From: Ramlibacter lithotrophicus
GTDB taxonomy: Bacteria; Pseudomonadota; Gammaproteobacteria; Burkholderiales; Burkholderiaceae_C
Assembly (NCBI RefSeq): GCF_012184415.1
Contig: NZ_VTOX01000002.1
Coordinates: 62,001-126,000 of the forward strand
Length of the DNA stretch: 64,000 nucleotides
Reading direction: 5' to 3'
Below, in pieces: positions 25,636 through 32,137 of the stretch (its first letter is position 1; each line of letters begins with the position of its first letter). The position numbers were made by a program, and so were the translations under genes. The notes below the pieces were generated by a model. That model was not told the origin of the DNA. It saw only the letters and a list, made by a program, of their open reading frames with translations, and did no database searches.

Positions 25636-26265
25636 ATGCAGAAATTCGAAGTCCTGCGCGCGGTCGCCGCGCCCTTCCCCTTCGCCAACGTCGACACCGA
25701 CCGCATCATCCGCATCGAGCGCTGCGCCCGCACGCCGCGCGAGGAGATGGGGCTGTGGGCGTTCGAGATGGAACGCTTCCACCCGGACGGCAGCGAGCGC
25801 GATACCTTCGTGCTGAACCGCCCGCCGTTCCGCGGCGCCGGCATCCTGGTGGCGGACGAGAACTTCGGCTGCGGCAGCTCCCGCGAGATGGCCGTGTGGG
25901 CCGTCGCCGGCATGGGGATCCGCTGCGTCATCGCGCCGTCCTTCGGCGAGATCTTCTTCGGCAACTGCTTCCAGAACGGCGTGCTCCCGATCCGGCTGCC
26001 GGCCGCCGTGGTCGCCCAGTTCCACGCGAAGCTCGCCGAGGCGACGCCCGAGACGCCGGACCGCGCGACCCTCACCGTGGACCTGCGCCAGCAGGTGATC
26101 GCCACGCCCTGGGGCGAGACGGTGCGCTTCGAGGTCGAGCCGCTGCGCCGCGAGGCGCTGCTCGAGGGGCTGGACCCGATCGGCGTGACGCTCAAACGCG
26201 CCGCCGCCATAGCTGCCTTCCAGGCCCACCAGCGTACCGAGCGTCCCTGGGTGTGGCAGGCATGA
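25636..26265 (+). CDS. LeuD-like hydro-lyase small subunit
   Basis: 209 aa swivelling-domain subunit: [13 protein letters not shown] at the N-terminus and [18 protein letters not shown], then [17 protein letters not shown]. It supplies the substrate-carboxylate binding Ser/Arg (GSSRE) to the large subunit. Starts 1 base after the LeuC-like stop and its stop overlaps the PrpB-like start (ATGA). The DTDRIIR motif differs from the DTDQIIP of true LeuD, again pointing to a different substrate. Confidence 0.9.
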   Translation: MQKFEVLRAVAAPFPFANVDTDRIIRIERCARTPREEMGLWAFEMERFHPDGSERDTFVLNRPPFRGAGILVADENFGCGSSREMAVWAVAGMGIRCVIAPSFGEIFFGNCFQNGVLPIRLPAAVVAQFHAKLAEATPETPDRATLTVDLRQQVIATPWGETVRFEVEPLRREALLEGLDPIGVTLKRAAAIAAFQAHQRTERPWVWQA

Positions 26266-27149
26266 ACGCCCCCACATCCCCCGGAGCGCGCTTTCGCGTG
26301 GCGCTGCGCGACGAGCGGCCGCTGCAGATCGTCGGCGCGATCAACGCCAACCACGCGCTGCTGGCGCAGCGTGCCGGCTACCGGGCGATCTACCTGTCCG
26401 GTGGCGGCGTGTCGGCGGGATCGCTGGGCCTGCCCGACCTGGGCATCATCGGCCTGGAAGACGTGCTGGTGGACGTGCGCCGCATCACGCACGTGTGCGA
26501 CCTGCCGCTGCTGGTGGACGTCGACATCGGCTTCGGCCCGAGCGCCTTCAACATCGCCCGCACGGTGAAAAGCCTGATCCAGGCGGGCGCCGCCGCCTGC
26601 CACATCGAGGACCAGGCCGGCGCCAAGCGCTGCGGCCACCGGCCCGGCAAGGACATCGTGTCGGTGCAGGAGATGGCCGACCGCGTGAAGGCGGCCGTGG
26701 ACGCGCGCACCGACCGCGACTTCTTCATCATCGCCCGGACCGACGCGATCGCCGTGGACGGCGTCGAGGCCGCCATCGACCGGGCTCGCGCGTGCCTCGA
26801 AGCGGGCGCCGACGCGGTGTTCGCGGAGGCCGCGCACGACCTCGCGACCTACCGCCGCTTCGCCGACGCGGTGGGCGCTCCCCTGCTCGCCAACATCACC
26901 GAGTTCGGCCAGACGCCGCTGTTCGCGCTGGATGAACTGCGCGAGGCCGGCGTCGCCATGGCGCTGTATCCGCTGTCGGCGTTCCGCGCCATGAACAAGG
27001 CCGCCGAGGCCGTCTACTCGGCGATCCGCCGCGACGGGCACCAGCGCAGCGTGCTGGACCTCATGCAGACCCGCGAAGAGCTGTACGAGCGCATCGGCTA
27101 TCACCGGTTCGAGCAGCGCCTGGACGACCTGTTCGGCGGCCGCCGATAG
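26262..27149 (+). CDS. methylisocitrate lyase-like (PrpB-type) ICL/PEPM enzyme
   Basis: 295 aa. The N-terminus [38 protein letters not shown] and [13 protein letters not shown] are near-diagnostic for 2-methylisocitrate lyase PrpB; KRCGH is at 122-126. It splits 2-methylisocitrate to pyruvate and succinate in the methylcitrate cycle. Here it is not with prpC or acnD but with LeuCD-like subunits, so it may cleave the product of that hydro-lyase. The asparagine-containing INAN differs from the VNAN/TNAN usual in PrpB only slightly. Last gene before a strong hairpin. Confidence 0.92.
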   Translation: MNAPTSPGARFRVALRDERPLQIVGAINANHALLAQRAGYRAIYLSGGGVSAGSLGLPDLGIIGLEDVLVDVRRITHVCDLPLLVDVDIGFGPSAFNIARTVKSLIQAGAAACHIEDQAGAKRCGHRPGKDIVSVQEMADRVKAAVDARTDRDFFIIARTDAIAVDGVEAAIDRARACLEAGADAVFAEAAHDLATYRRFADAVGAPLLANITEFGQTPLFALDELREAGVAMALYPLSAFRAMNKAAEAVYSAIRRDGHQRSVLDLMQTREELYERIGYHRFEQRLDDLFGGRR

Positions 27150-27176
27150 GCCGCTCGCCTCGCGCGGCCTCGGAAT

Positions 27177-27205
27177 CCTCCTAGCGGGCTTCGGCCCGCG
27201 GGAGG
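27177..27205 (+). terminator. terminator-like hairpin closing the LeuCD/lyase operon
   Basis: 12 paired bases with one bulged A: arms 27177-27189 and 27194-27205 around a TTCG tetraloop, followed by GTTCACGTTC. It lies 28 bases after the PrpB-like stop. The T-run is weak but the stem is very stable. Confidence 0.6.
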
Positions 27206-27286
27206 GTTCACGTTCAGGCCGAATCCGAGGGAAGGATTGGGCGGCGGCCGATGTTCGGCGCCGCCCGAGGCTGCGACAGTCACGTC

Positions 27287-27670
27287 ATGACAGCAGCCAA
27301 CCCCGTGAGAGTGTTCATCGCCGAGGATTCGGCCCTGATCCGCGACCGCGTCGCGGCCCTCCTCTGTGCCGAGGACATGGACGTCGTCGGCCATGCGCAG
27401 ACGCCGCGCGACTCCATCGCCGGCATCCTGGCCGTGCAGCCAGACGTCGTCGTGCTGGACGTCCAGCTGGAGGGAGGCTCCGGCCTGGAAGTGCTGCGCA
27501 CCGTGCGCGGAACCGAGCCCGGCATCGCCTTCGTCGTGTTCAGCAACAACGCCGCCCCGGCCTACCGCAAGCGCTATCTGGGCGAGGGCGCCGAGCGCTT
27601 CCTGGACAAGACCGCCGAGTTCGACCAGCTCGTCGATGCGGTGGAGCACGCCTCCCACCGCCCCCATTGA
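27287..27670 (+). CDS. stand-alone response-regulator receiver protein
   Basis: 127 aa, one CheY-like receiver with no output domain. Conserved residues: FIAEDS (acidic pocket), VVVLDVQLEG (phosphoacceptor Asp), VFSNN (Ser/Thr site) and FLDKTAEF (Lys). The ATG at 27287 has no clear ribosome site; the frame extends to 27251. The FNR-type gene starts 22 bases after the stop, so the two are probably co-transcribed, which may link a phosphorelay to the oxygen regulator. The kinase partner is not adjacent. Confidence 0.85.
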   Translation: MTAANPVRVFIAEDSALIRDRVAALLCAEDMDVVGHAQTPRDSIAGILAVQPDVVVLDVQLEGGSGLEVLRTVRGTEPGIAFVVFSNNAAPAYRKRYLGEGAERFLDKTAEFDQLVDAVEHASHRPH

Positions 27671-27692
27671 AACGAAACCACCGAGAACGACG

Positions 27693-28484
27693 ATGACCAC
27701 CGCCGCCGCCGACGCCCCCGTCCAGACCATCCGCTTCACGGCCAGAGCCGCCGTCGCGGGCGTGCAAGCCCCCGTCGCCGCCGGGAAGACGCAATGCTCC
27801 ACCTGCCACCTGCGCGAGCTGTGCCTGCCCTGCGGCATGAACGACGTCGACCTCACCCGGCTGGACAACCTGGGCTTCACGCGCCGCAAGATCAAGGCCG
27901 GCGAGACGCTGTACCGCGAGGGCGACAGGTTCACGCACCTGTACGCGGTGCGCTTCGGCACGCTCCGGTCGAGCCTGATCCTGTCGGACGGGCGCGAGCA
28001 GGTCAGCGGCTTCCACATCGCCGGCGAGCTGGTGGGCCTGGACGGCGTGGCGCAGGGCCGCCATGCCAGCGCCACCATGGCGCTGGAGGACACCGAGGTC
28101 TGCGCCATCTCGTACACGGCGCTGGCCGACCTGGCGATCAGCACCGCCGGCATGCAGCACATCGTCAGCCGCATGATGAGCCGCGAGATCCTGCGCGAGC
28201 ACAGCCTGATGATGCTGCTCGGGAGCATGAACGCCGAGGAGCGGCTGGCCGCGTTCCTGCTGAACCTGTCGCAGCGCTACGCCGCGCGCGGCTATTCGGA
28301 CCGCGAGTTCCACCTGCGCATGAGCCGCGCGGAGATCGGCAGCTACCTGGGCATGAAGCTCGAGACGGTGAGCCGCGCCTTCTCCGCCTTCCAGCAGCAA
28401 GGCCTGCTGGAAGTCGACAAGCGCCACGTGCGGATCACGGACCTCGAGGAATTCAGGCGCCGTTTCGACGTGCGGGTGCACTGA
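27693..28484 (+). CDS. FNR/ANR-type oxygen-sensing transcriptional regulator
   Basis: 263 aa Crp/Fnr protein. The oxygen-labile 4Fe-4S ligands are C35, C38, C44 (CSTCHLRELC) and C137 (TEVCAIS), spaced exactly as C20/C23/C29/C122 in E. coli FNR. Cyclic-nucleotide-like beta barrel 60-150, dimer helix, and a recognition helix with ETVSR, the FNR-box reading motif (TTGAT-N4-ATCAA). It probably switches on microaerobic or denitrifying genes. It is followed by a strong terminator. Candidate targets are not obvious in the window. Confidence 0.93.
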   Translation: MTTAAADAPVQTIRFTARAAVAGVQAPVAAGKTQCSTCHLRELCLPCGMNDVDLTRLDNLGFTRRKIKAGETLYREGDRFTHLYAVRFGTLRSSLILSDGREQVSGFHIAGELVGLDGVAQGRHASATMALEDTEVCAISYTALADLAISTAGMQHIVSRMMSREILREHSLMMLLGSMNAEERLAAFLLNLSQRYAARGYSDREFHLRMSRAEIGSYLGMKLETVSRAFSAFQQQGLLEVDKRHVRITDLEEFRRRFDVRVH

Positions 28485-28597
28485 AACCCCGGGCGCGACC
28501 AGGCATTGGGGAACCACCCCTTCCCGCCCGGCCTCCGTTCGCAGTAATCTGGGATCGACCGGGTCGTCTTTGCAAGTTTCTTCAGCCCGGTGTTTTC

Positions 28598-28626
28598 GCC
28601 CCTGCGGCCCGCCGCAGGGGCTTTTT
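28598..28626 (+). terminator. strong Rho-independent terminator after the FNR-type gene
   Basis: Perfect 10-bp stem GCCCCTGCGG / CCGCAGGGGC with a 4-base loop followed directly by TTTTT. It is 114 bases after the stop and is the clearest intrinsic terminator of the window. Confidence 0.9.
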
Positions 28627-28770
28627 CATGGAGCCCGGGCCGCCGTGTAGGACAAGACCGCGTTCTGCGGTTGGCGCGGTGGCCGCAGCCCCCGCGCTTG
28701 ACATCCCGCAACGGTGCGGCACCGCCGGTTCGGTACCTTCGAGGCATTCAGGACAGCAGGATCACGCAGG

Positions 28771-29001
28771 ATGAGCGGCTTCCCACTTCTTTTCGGCCGA
28801 TGGCAACAGGCGGAGCTCGCGGCGTTGCGCGCCGAACGCCGCCTGTCGCGCCAGCTCGACGCCTATTGCGAAGGCTGGGGCCAGGCCCCCAGCGTGCCGG
28901 AGATCACGGCGGCGCAGCGCCTGCGGACGCAGGCCCGCGACCAGTTGCGCGCACTGCAGGCAGAACTGGCGAGCCAGCGCGACGGCGCCCGCGTGCTGTG
29001 A
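28771..29001 (+). CDS. hypothetical 76-aa protein, paralogue of the gene at 58070
   Basis: 76 aa, helical, no signal peptide. Sequence pattern RRLSRQLDAYCEGWGQAP then RLRTQARDQLRALQAEL. It aligns without any gap over its full length with the 76-aa protein at 58070-58300 (shared Arg23, Arg24, Leu25, Arg27, Leu29, Asp30, Ala31, Gly37, Pro40, Ala48, Arg50, Leu51, Arg52, Ala55, Leu59, Arg60). Both lie just downstream of a Crp/Fnr-family gene. The ATG at 28771 is chosen by this alignment; 28714 would add 19 residues. Function unknown. Confidence 0.7.
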   Translation: MSGFPLLFGRWQQAELAALRAERRLSRQLDAYCEGWGQAPSVPEITAAQRLRTQARDQLRALQAELASQRDGARVL

Positions 29002-29004
29002 GCT

Positions 29005-29253
29005 TCAGCGGTAGAACGCCTCGACCTTGCCCTTCAGCTTGAGCAGCAGCGGCTGGCCCTTGCGATCCAGCGTCTTGCCGGCCGGCACCTTCACCCACCC
29101 CTCGCTGATGCAGTACTCCTCCACGTCGTGGCGCTCGTTGCCGTTGAGCCGGATGCCGATCTCGTGCTCGAACACGGCGGCGACGTGATGCGGGCTGCGC
29201 GGATCGACGCAGAGTCGGTCGGGTAGCGGCGGGCGATGGGTTTCTTCGTTCAT
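29005..29253 (-). CDS. DUF3297 family protein
   Basis: 82 aa. The pattern PPLPDRLCVDPRSPHHVAAVFEHEIGIRLNG, then EYCISEGWVKVPAGKTLDRKGQPL, is the whole DUF3297 domain, a small cytoplasmic protein common in Proteobacteria with no known function. Convergent with the 76-aa gene, 3 bases between stops. Confidence 0.88.
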   Translation of the reverse strand: MNEETHRPPLPDRLCVDPRSPHHVAAVFEHEIGIRLNGNERHDVEEYCISEGWVKVPAGKTLDRKGQPLLLKLKGKVEAFYR

Positions 29254-29296
29254 GGCCCGCTATTCTGCCGCGCCGCCGGCGCATCGCGCCGGGACG

Positions 29297-29319
29297 AAAT
29301 TGGAATCTGACCCCAATTT
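29297..29319. repeat. solitary REP-like inverted repeat in the leader of the pseudouridine synthase
   Basis: AAATTGG and CCAATTT form a 7-bp inverted repeat around AATCTGACC. It ends 6 bases before the ATG at 29326 and occupies the place of a ribosome site. The GGAATCTGACCCCAATT word resembles a dispersed repeat seen in many proteobacterial genomes, often near IS200-like transposases (from memory, not checked). Confidence 0.5.
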
Positions 29320-29325
29320 TTGAGA

Positions 29326-30024
29326 ATGAACTCCCGCGAACTGCCACTCCTGCACCTGGATCCGGACCTCGTCGCGATCGACAAGCCGGCCGGGCTGCTG
29401 GTGCATCCCAGCGCGCTCGACGCCCACGAGGATCGCAACGCGCTGCACCTGCTGCGCGACCAGCTCGGCGAGCGGCTGTGGCCGCTGCACCGCCTGGACA
29501 AGGGGACCAGCGGAGTGCTGCTGTTCGGGCGCAACGTGGAAGCCGCCCGGCGCTGGGGCAGCGCGTTCGAGCAGGGGCTGGTGCGCAAGCGCTACCTGGC
29601 GCTGGTGCGCGGCTGGCCGCCGGACGCCGGCGAGATCGACCAGCCGCTGGCGCGCGATCCCGAACTGCCCTCGAGCGGCCAGCCGCACCTGGCCGCCGTG
29701 ACCCGCTACCGCCGGCTGGCTTGCTTCGAGTGGCCGTTCGGCGACGGCCGCCACCCGACCAGCCGCTATGCGCTGGTCGAGGCCGAGCCGCTCACGGGCC
29801 GGCGCCACCAGATCCGGCGGCACTTCAAGCACATCGCGCATCCGCTGGTGGGAGATGCCACGCATGGCAAGGGTGCGCACAACCGGGCAGTGGCACGGTG
29901 GCTGGGCGTGCAGCGGCTGTGGCTGCATGCGTCGTGGGTGGAGTTGCCGCAGGACGGCCCGCCGCTGCGCATCGATGCGCCACCCGGGCCGGAGTGGAAC
30001 CCATTGCTGCAGCACGCGCGCTGA
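29326..30024 (+). CDS. RluA/TruC-family pseudouridine synthase
   Basis: 232 aa. The catalytic motif HRLDKGTSGVLLFG holds the active Asp. Other blocks: IDKPAGLLVHP, KRYLALVRGW and TGRRHQIRRHFKHIAHPLVGDATHG. There is no S4 domain. Length and pattern fit TruC (tRNA U65) or a short RluA-type enzyme; which RNA it modifies is not clear. The ATG at 29326 starts directly after the inverted repeat 29297-29319, so translation may start on a weak site. Confidence 0.9.
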   Translation: MNSRELPLLHLDPDLVAIDKPAGLLVHPSALDAHEDRNALHLLRDQLGERLWPLHRLDKGTSGVLLFGRNVEAARRWGSAFEQGLVRKRYLALVRGWPPDAGEIDQPLARDPELPSSGQPHLAAVTRYRRLACFEWPFGDGRHPTSRYALVEAEPLTGRRHQIRRHFKHIAHPLVGDATHGKGAHNRAVARWLGVQRLWLHASWVELPQDGPPLRIDAPPGPEWNPLLQHAR

Positions 30025-30035
30025 CGCCGGCGCTG

Positions 30036-30800
30036 TCAGGGGGCGTCCGGGTCGGGGCTGGCCGTCTGGTTGTGCAAGGGATCCTGGGCCGGCCGCAGCA
30101 CCCCCAGCAGGTCGGAGGTCGTGCGCAAGATGAGCTGGGCGCCCGCCTCCCGCAGTTCGTCCTCGGTGCCGAAGCCGCACAGCACGCCGATGGTCTGGGC
30201 GCCGGCGGCGCGGCCGGTGCGGATGTCCATCGTGGTGTCGCCGATCATCAGGCACTCGTGCGGCGCCACCCCCATGGCCTTCGCCGCATAGAGCAGCGGG
30301 TCGGGATAGGGCTTCATGCGCGGCGTCGTCTGCGACCCGACCACGGCCGCGAAATGGTGCCTGACCTGGTAGTGCTCCAGGAAGCGCTCGATCCGCGGCA
30401 CGGTGCCGGTCGAGATGGTGCACATCGGAAAGTCCGCGGCCAGCTCGGCGATCATCTCCTGCACGCCGGGCACCATGTCGTGCGGCACCTCGTCGATGGC
30501 CTCGACGTTGCGGGTGTGCGCCGGGTCCGTGCCGCGTCGCCGCACCTGGCGCACGCGCGAGCGCAGCCGGTGGAACGGCACGTCCAGGCCCAGCCGGTCG
30601 AGCATCGAGTACGCCGCCTGCACCGGAGTCTCGGCGCCCATCACGACCTGCCGCGCCACCCGTTCCGCGCGGCGCCCGCTCACGAGCGGCACGCGGTCGA
30701 GCACGGCGGCGATCTGCGCGACCAGGTGGTCGTCGGTGTCGGCGATGGTGCCGTCGACGTCGAAGCACAGGGCCCGCACGCGCGAGAGATCCACGGTCAT
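30036..30800 (-). CDS. HAD-family phosphatase (phosphoglycolate phosphatase-like)
   Basis: 254 aa, HAD subfamily IA. Motif I LCFDVDGTIAD, motif II CTISTGT, motif III Lys in RMKPYPDP, motif IV MIGDTTMDI. A helical cap lies between motifs I and II. The start at 30800 (MTVDLSRVRALCFDVDG) is preferred; the frame to 30914 adds non-conserved residues. Similar to Gph/PpaX proteins, but the cap has an unusual Arg-rich stretch (LRSRVRQVRRRG). Substrate unknown. Confidence 0.88.
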   Translation of the reverse strand: MTVDLSRVRALCFDVDGTIADTDDHLVAQIAAVLDRVPLVSGRRAERVARQVVMGAETPVQAAYSMLDRLGLDVPFHRLRSRVRQVRRRGTDPAHTRNVEAIDEVPHDMVPGVQEMIAELAADFPMCTISTGTVPRIERFLEHYQVRHHFAAVVGSQTTPRMKPYPDPLLYAAKAMGVAPHECLMIGDTTMDIRTGRAAGAQTIGVLCGFGTEDELREAGAQLILRTTSDLLGVLRPAQDPLHNQTASPDPDAP

Positions 30801-30861
30801 GGCAGCAGCATACGCGGGGCGCGGCGGCTCGTGTGCAACAGGAATATGGAAGGGGGAGCGG

Positions 30862-30883
30862 ACAGCCGGACGCGTCCGGCTGT
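30862..30883. repeat. perfect 22-bp palindrome in a divergent intergenic region
   Basis: ACAGCCGGACG is followed directly by its exact reverse complement. It lies between the divergent HAD phosphatase and DedA genes, 62 bases from each start. It could be an operator for a dimeric regulator or a very tight hairpin. Confidence 0.6.
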
Positions 30884-30944
30884 GGGGCTTGGCTCTCCTG
30901 CCGCCGAGCCACACGAGCGCGCGCCGATCGGCGATGCTTCACGG

Positions 30945-31541
30945 ATGTCCGAATGGATCATCGACCTCATCCAGCGCGGCGGTTACGCGACCATCGCCAT
31001 CCTCATGGCGCTCGAGAACGTGTTTCCGCCGATCCCCTCCGAACTGGTACTGCCCTTCGCCGGCTACGTCGCCGCCACCGGCAAGCTCAGCCCCATCGGC
31101 GTGTGGCTGGCGGCGGCCGGCGGCTCGCTGCTGGGCGTGCTGCCCTGGTACTGGGCCGGCCGCCGCCTGGGCCACGGCGGGCTGCGCGACTTCGCTTCGC
31201 GCCACGGACGGCTGCTGACGCTGTGTCCGAAGGACGTCGACCGCGCGCAGGACTTCTTCCGCCGCCACGGCGCCTCGTCGGTGGGTTTCGGCCGGCTGGT
31301 GCCCGGCGTGCGCAGCGTGATCTCGATGCCGGCCGGCGTCGGCCAGATGCCGCTCCCACGCTTCCTGCTGTGGTCCGCGGTCGGCACGCTGGTGTGGAGC
31401 GGCGTGCTGCTGGCGCTGGGCTACTTCCTGCAGTCGCGCTACGAGCAGATCAAGGACGCGATCGAATGGGTCACGCGCGGCGTGGTCGGCACCATGGTGG
31501 CCCTGTACCTCTGGCGCGTGGTGCGCTTCCAGAAAGACTGA
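30945..31541 (+). CDS. DedA-family membrane protein
   Basis: 198 aa with about five hydrophobic helices. DedA (VTT) signatures: ALENVFPPIPSELVLPFAGY, the re-entrant region GGSLLGVLPWYWAGRRLG, and FGRLVPGVRSVISMPAGVGQMP with the conserved FxRxxPxxRxxxxxxAG motif. Family members move or flip lipid carriers and affect membrane potential. The ATG at 30945 gives the usual N-terminus. The following gene starts 86 bases later. Confidence 0.92.
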   Translation: MSEWIIDLIQRGGYATIAILMALENVFPPIPSELVLPFAGYVAATGKLSPIGVWLAAAGGSLLGVLPWYWAGRRLGHGGLRDFASRHGRLLTLCPKDVDRAQDFFRRHGASSVGFGRLVPGVRSVISMPAGVGQMPLPRFLLWSAVGTLVWSGVLLALGYFLQSRYEQIKDAIEWVTRGVVGTMVALYLWRVVRFQKD

Positions 31542-31627
31542 ACCGCCGCTTCCTGCGCGGCGAATCAGCCGCCGTCCGACACGCCGTGCCGGGGCGGCGT
31601 GCTGACATCGGGGCGGAAGGAATACCC

Positions 31628-32113
31628 ATGCCCACCTGGAAGATCGCATTGCGCGAGGGCGCCATCGCCGGCACCGTCGCCACCTTGTCGTCGACGGCGC
31701 TGCTCGCCGCGATCGGCCGCCGCGAAAGCGGCAGCGCCGTGGCGCCGGTCAACGCCGTGAGCCACTGGCTGTGGGGCGACGAGTCGCTCCACGCCGATCG
31801 CGCCGACCTGCGCCACACGCTCACCGGTTTCGCGACGCATCACCTGGCCGCCGTGTTCTGGGCGTCGCTGTATTCGCTGCTGCATGGGCATCGGGGCGAA
31901 GCCAAGACGCCGATGCAGGCCGTGGCGGGCGGCATCGCGACCAGCGCGGTGGCGTATGCGGTCGACTACCACGTCGTCCCCCGGCGCCTCACGCCCGGCT
32001 GGGAACACCGCATGGCGCCGCGTTCGCTGGCGGCGACCTACGGCTCGCTGGCCGTAGGCTTCGCGCTCGGCGCACTGCTGCTGGGGGCGCTGGACCGGCG
32101 CGCCGGCGTCTGA
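31628..32113 (+). CDS. hypothetical integral membrane protein
   Basis: 161 aa, not recognised. GGAAGG precedes the ATG. Four hydrophobic segments are likely: IAGTVATLSSTALLAAIG, HHLAAVFWASLYSLLHG, AVAGGIATSAVAYAVDYHV and TYGSLAVGFALGALLLGAL. Histidines and the motif SHWLWGDESLH lie between helices 1 and 2, so metal binding is conceivable. Downstream of the DedA gene on the same strand. Confidence 0.75.
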   Translation: MPTWKIALREGAIAGTVATLSSTALLAAIGRRESGSAVAPVNAVSHWLWGDESLHADRADLRHTLTGFATHHLAAVFWASLYSLLHGHRGEAKTPMQAVAGGIATSAVAYAVDYHVVPRRLTPGWEHRMAPRSLAATYGSLAVGFALGALLLGALDRRAGV

Positions 32114-32137
32114 CCGCGCCGCCGCCGCGGATGGAAC

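Noticed and set aside
24234..26265. Calling this pair leuC/leuD of leucine biosynthesis
   Set aside because: No leuB or leuA nearby, flanked by lyases and a Bug gene, and key specificity motifs differ; left as LeuCD-like.
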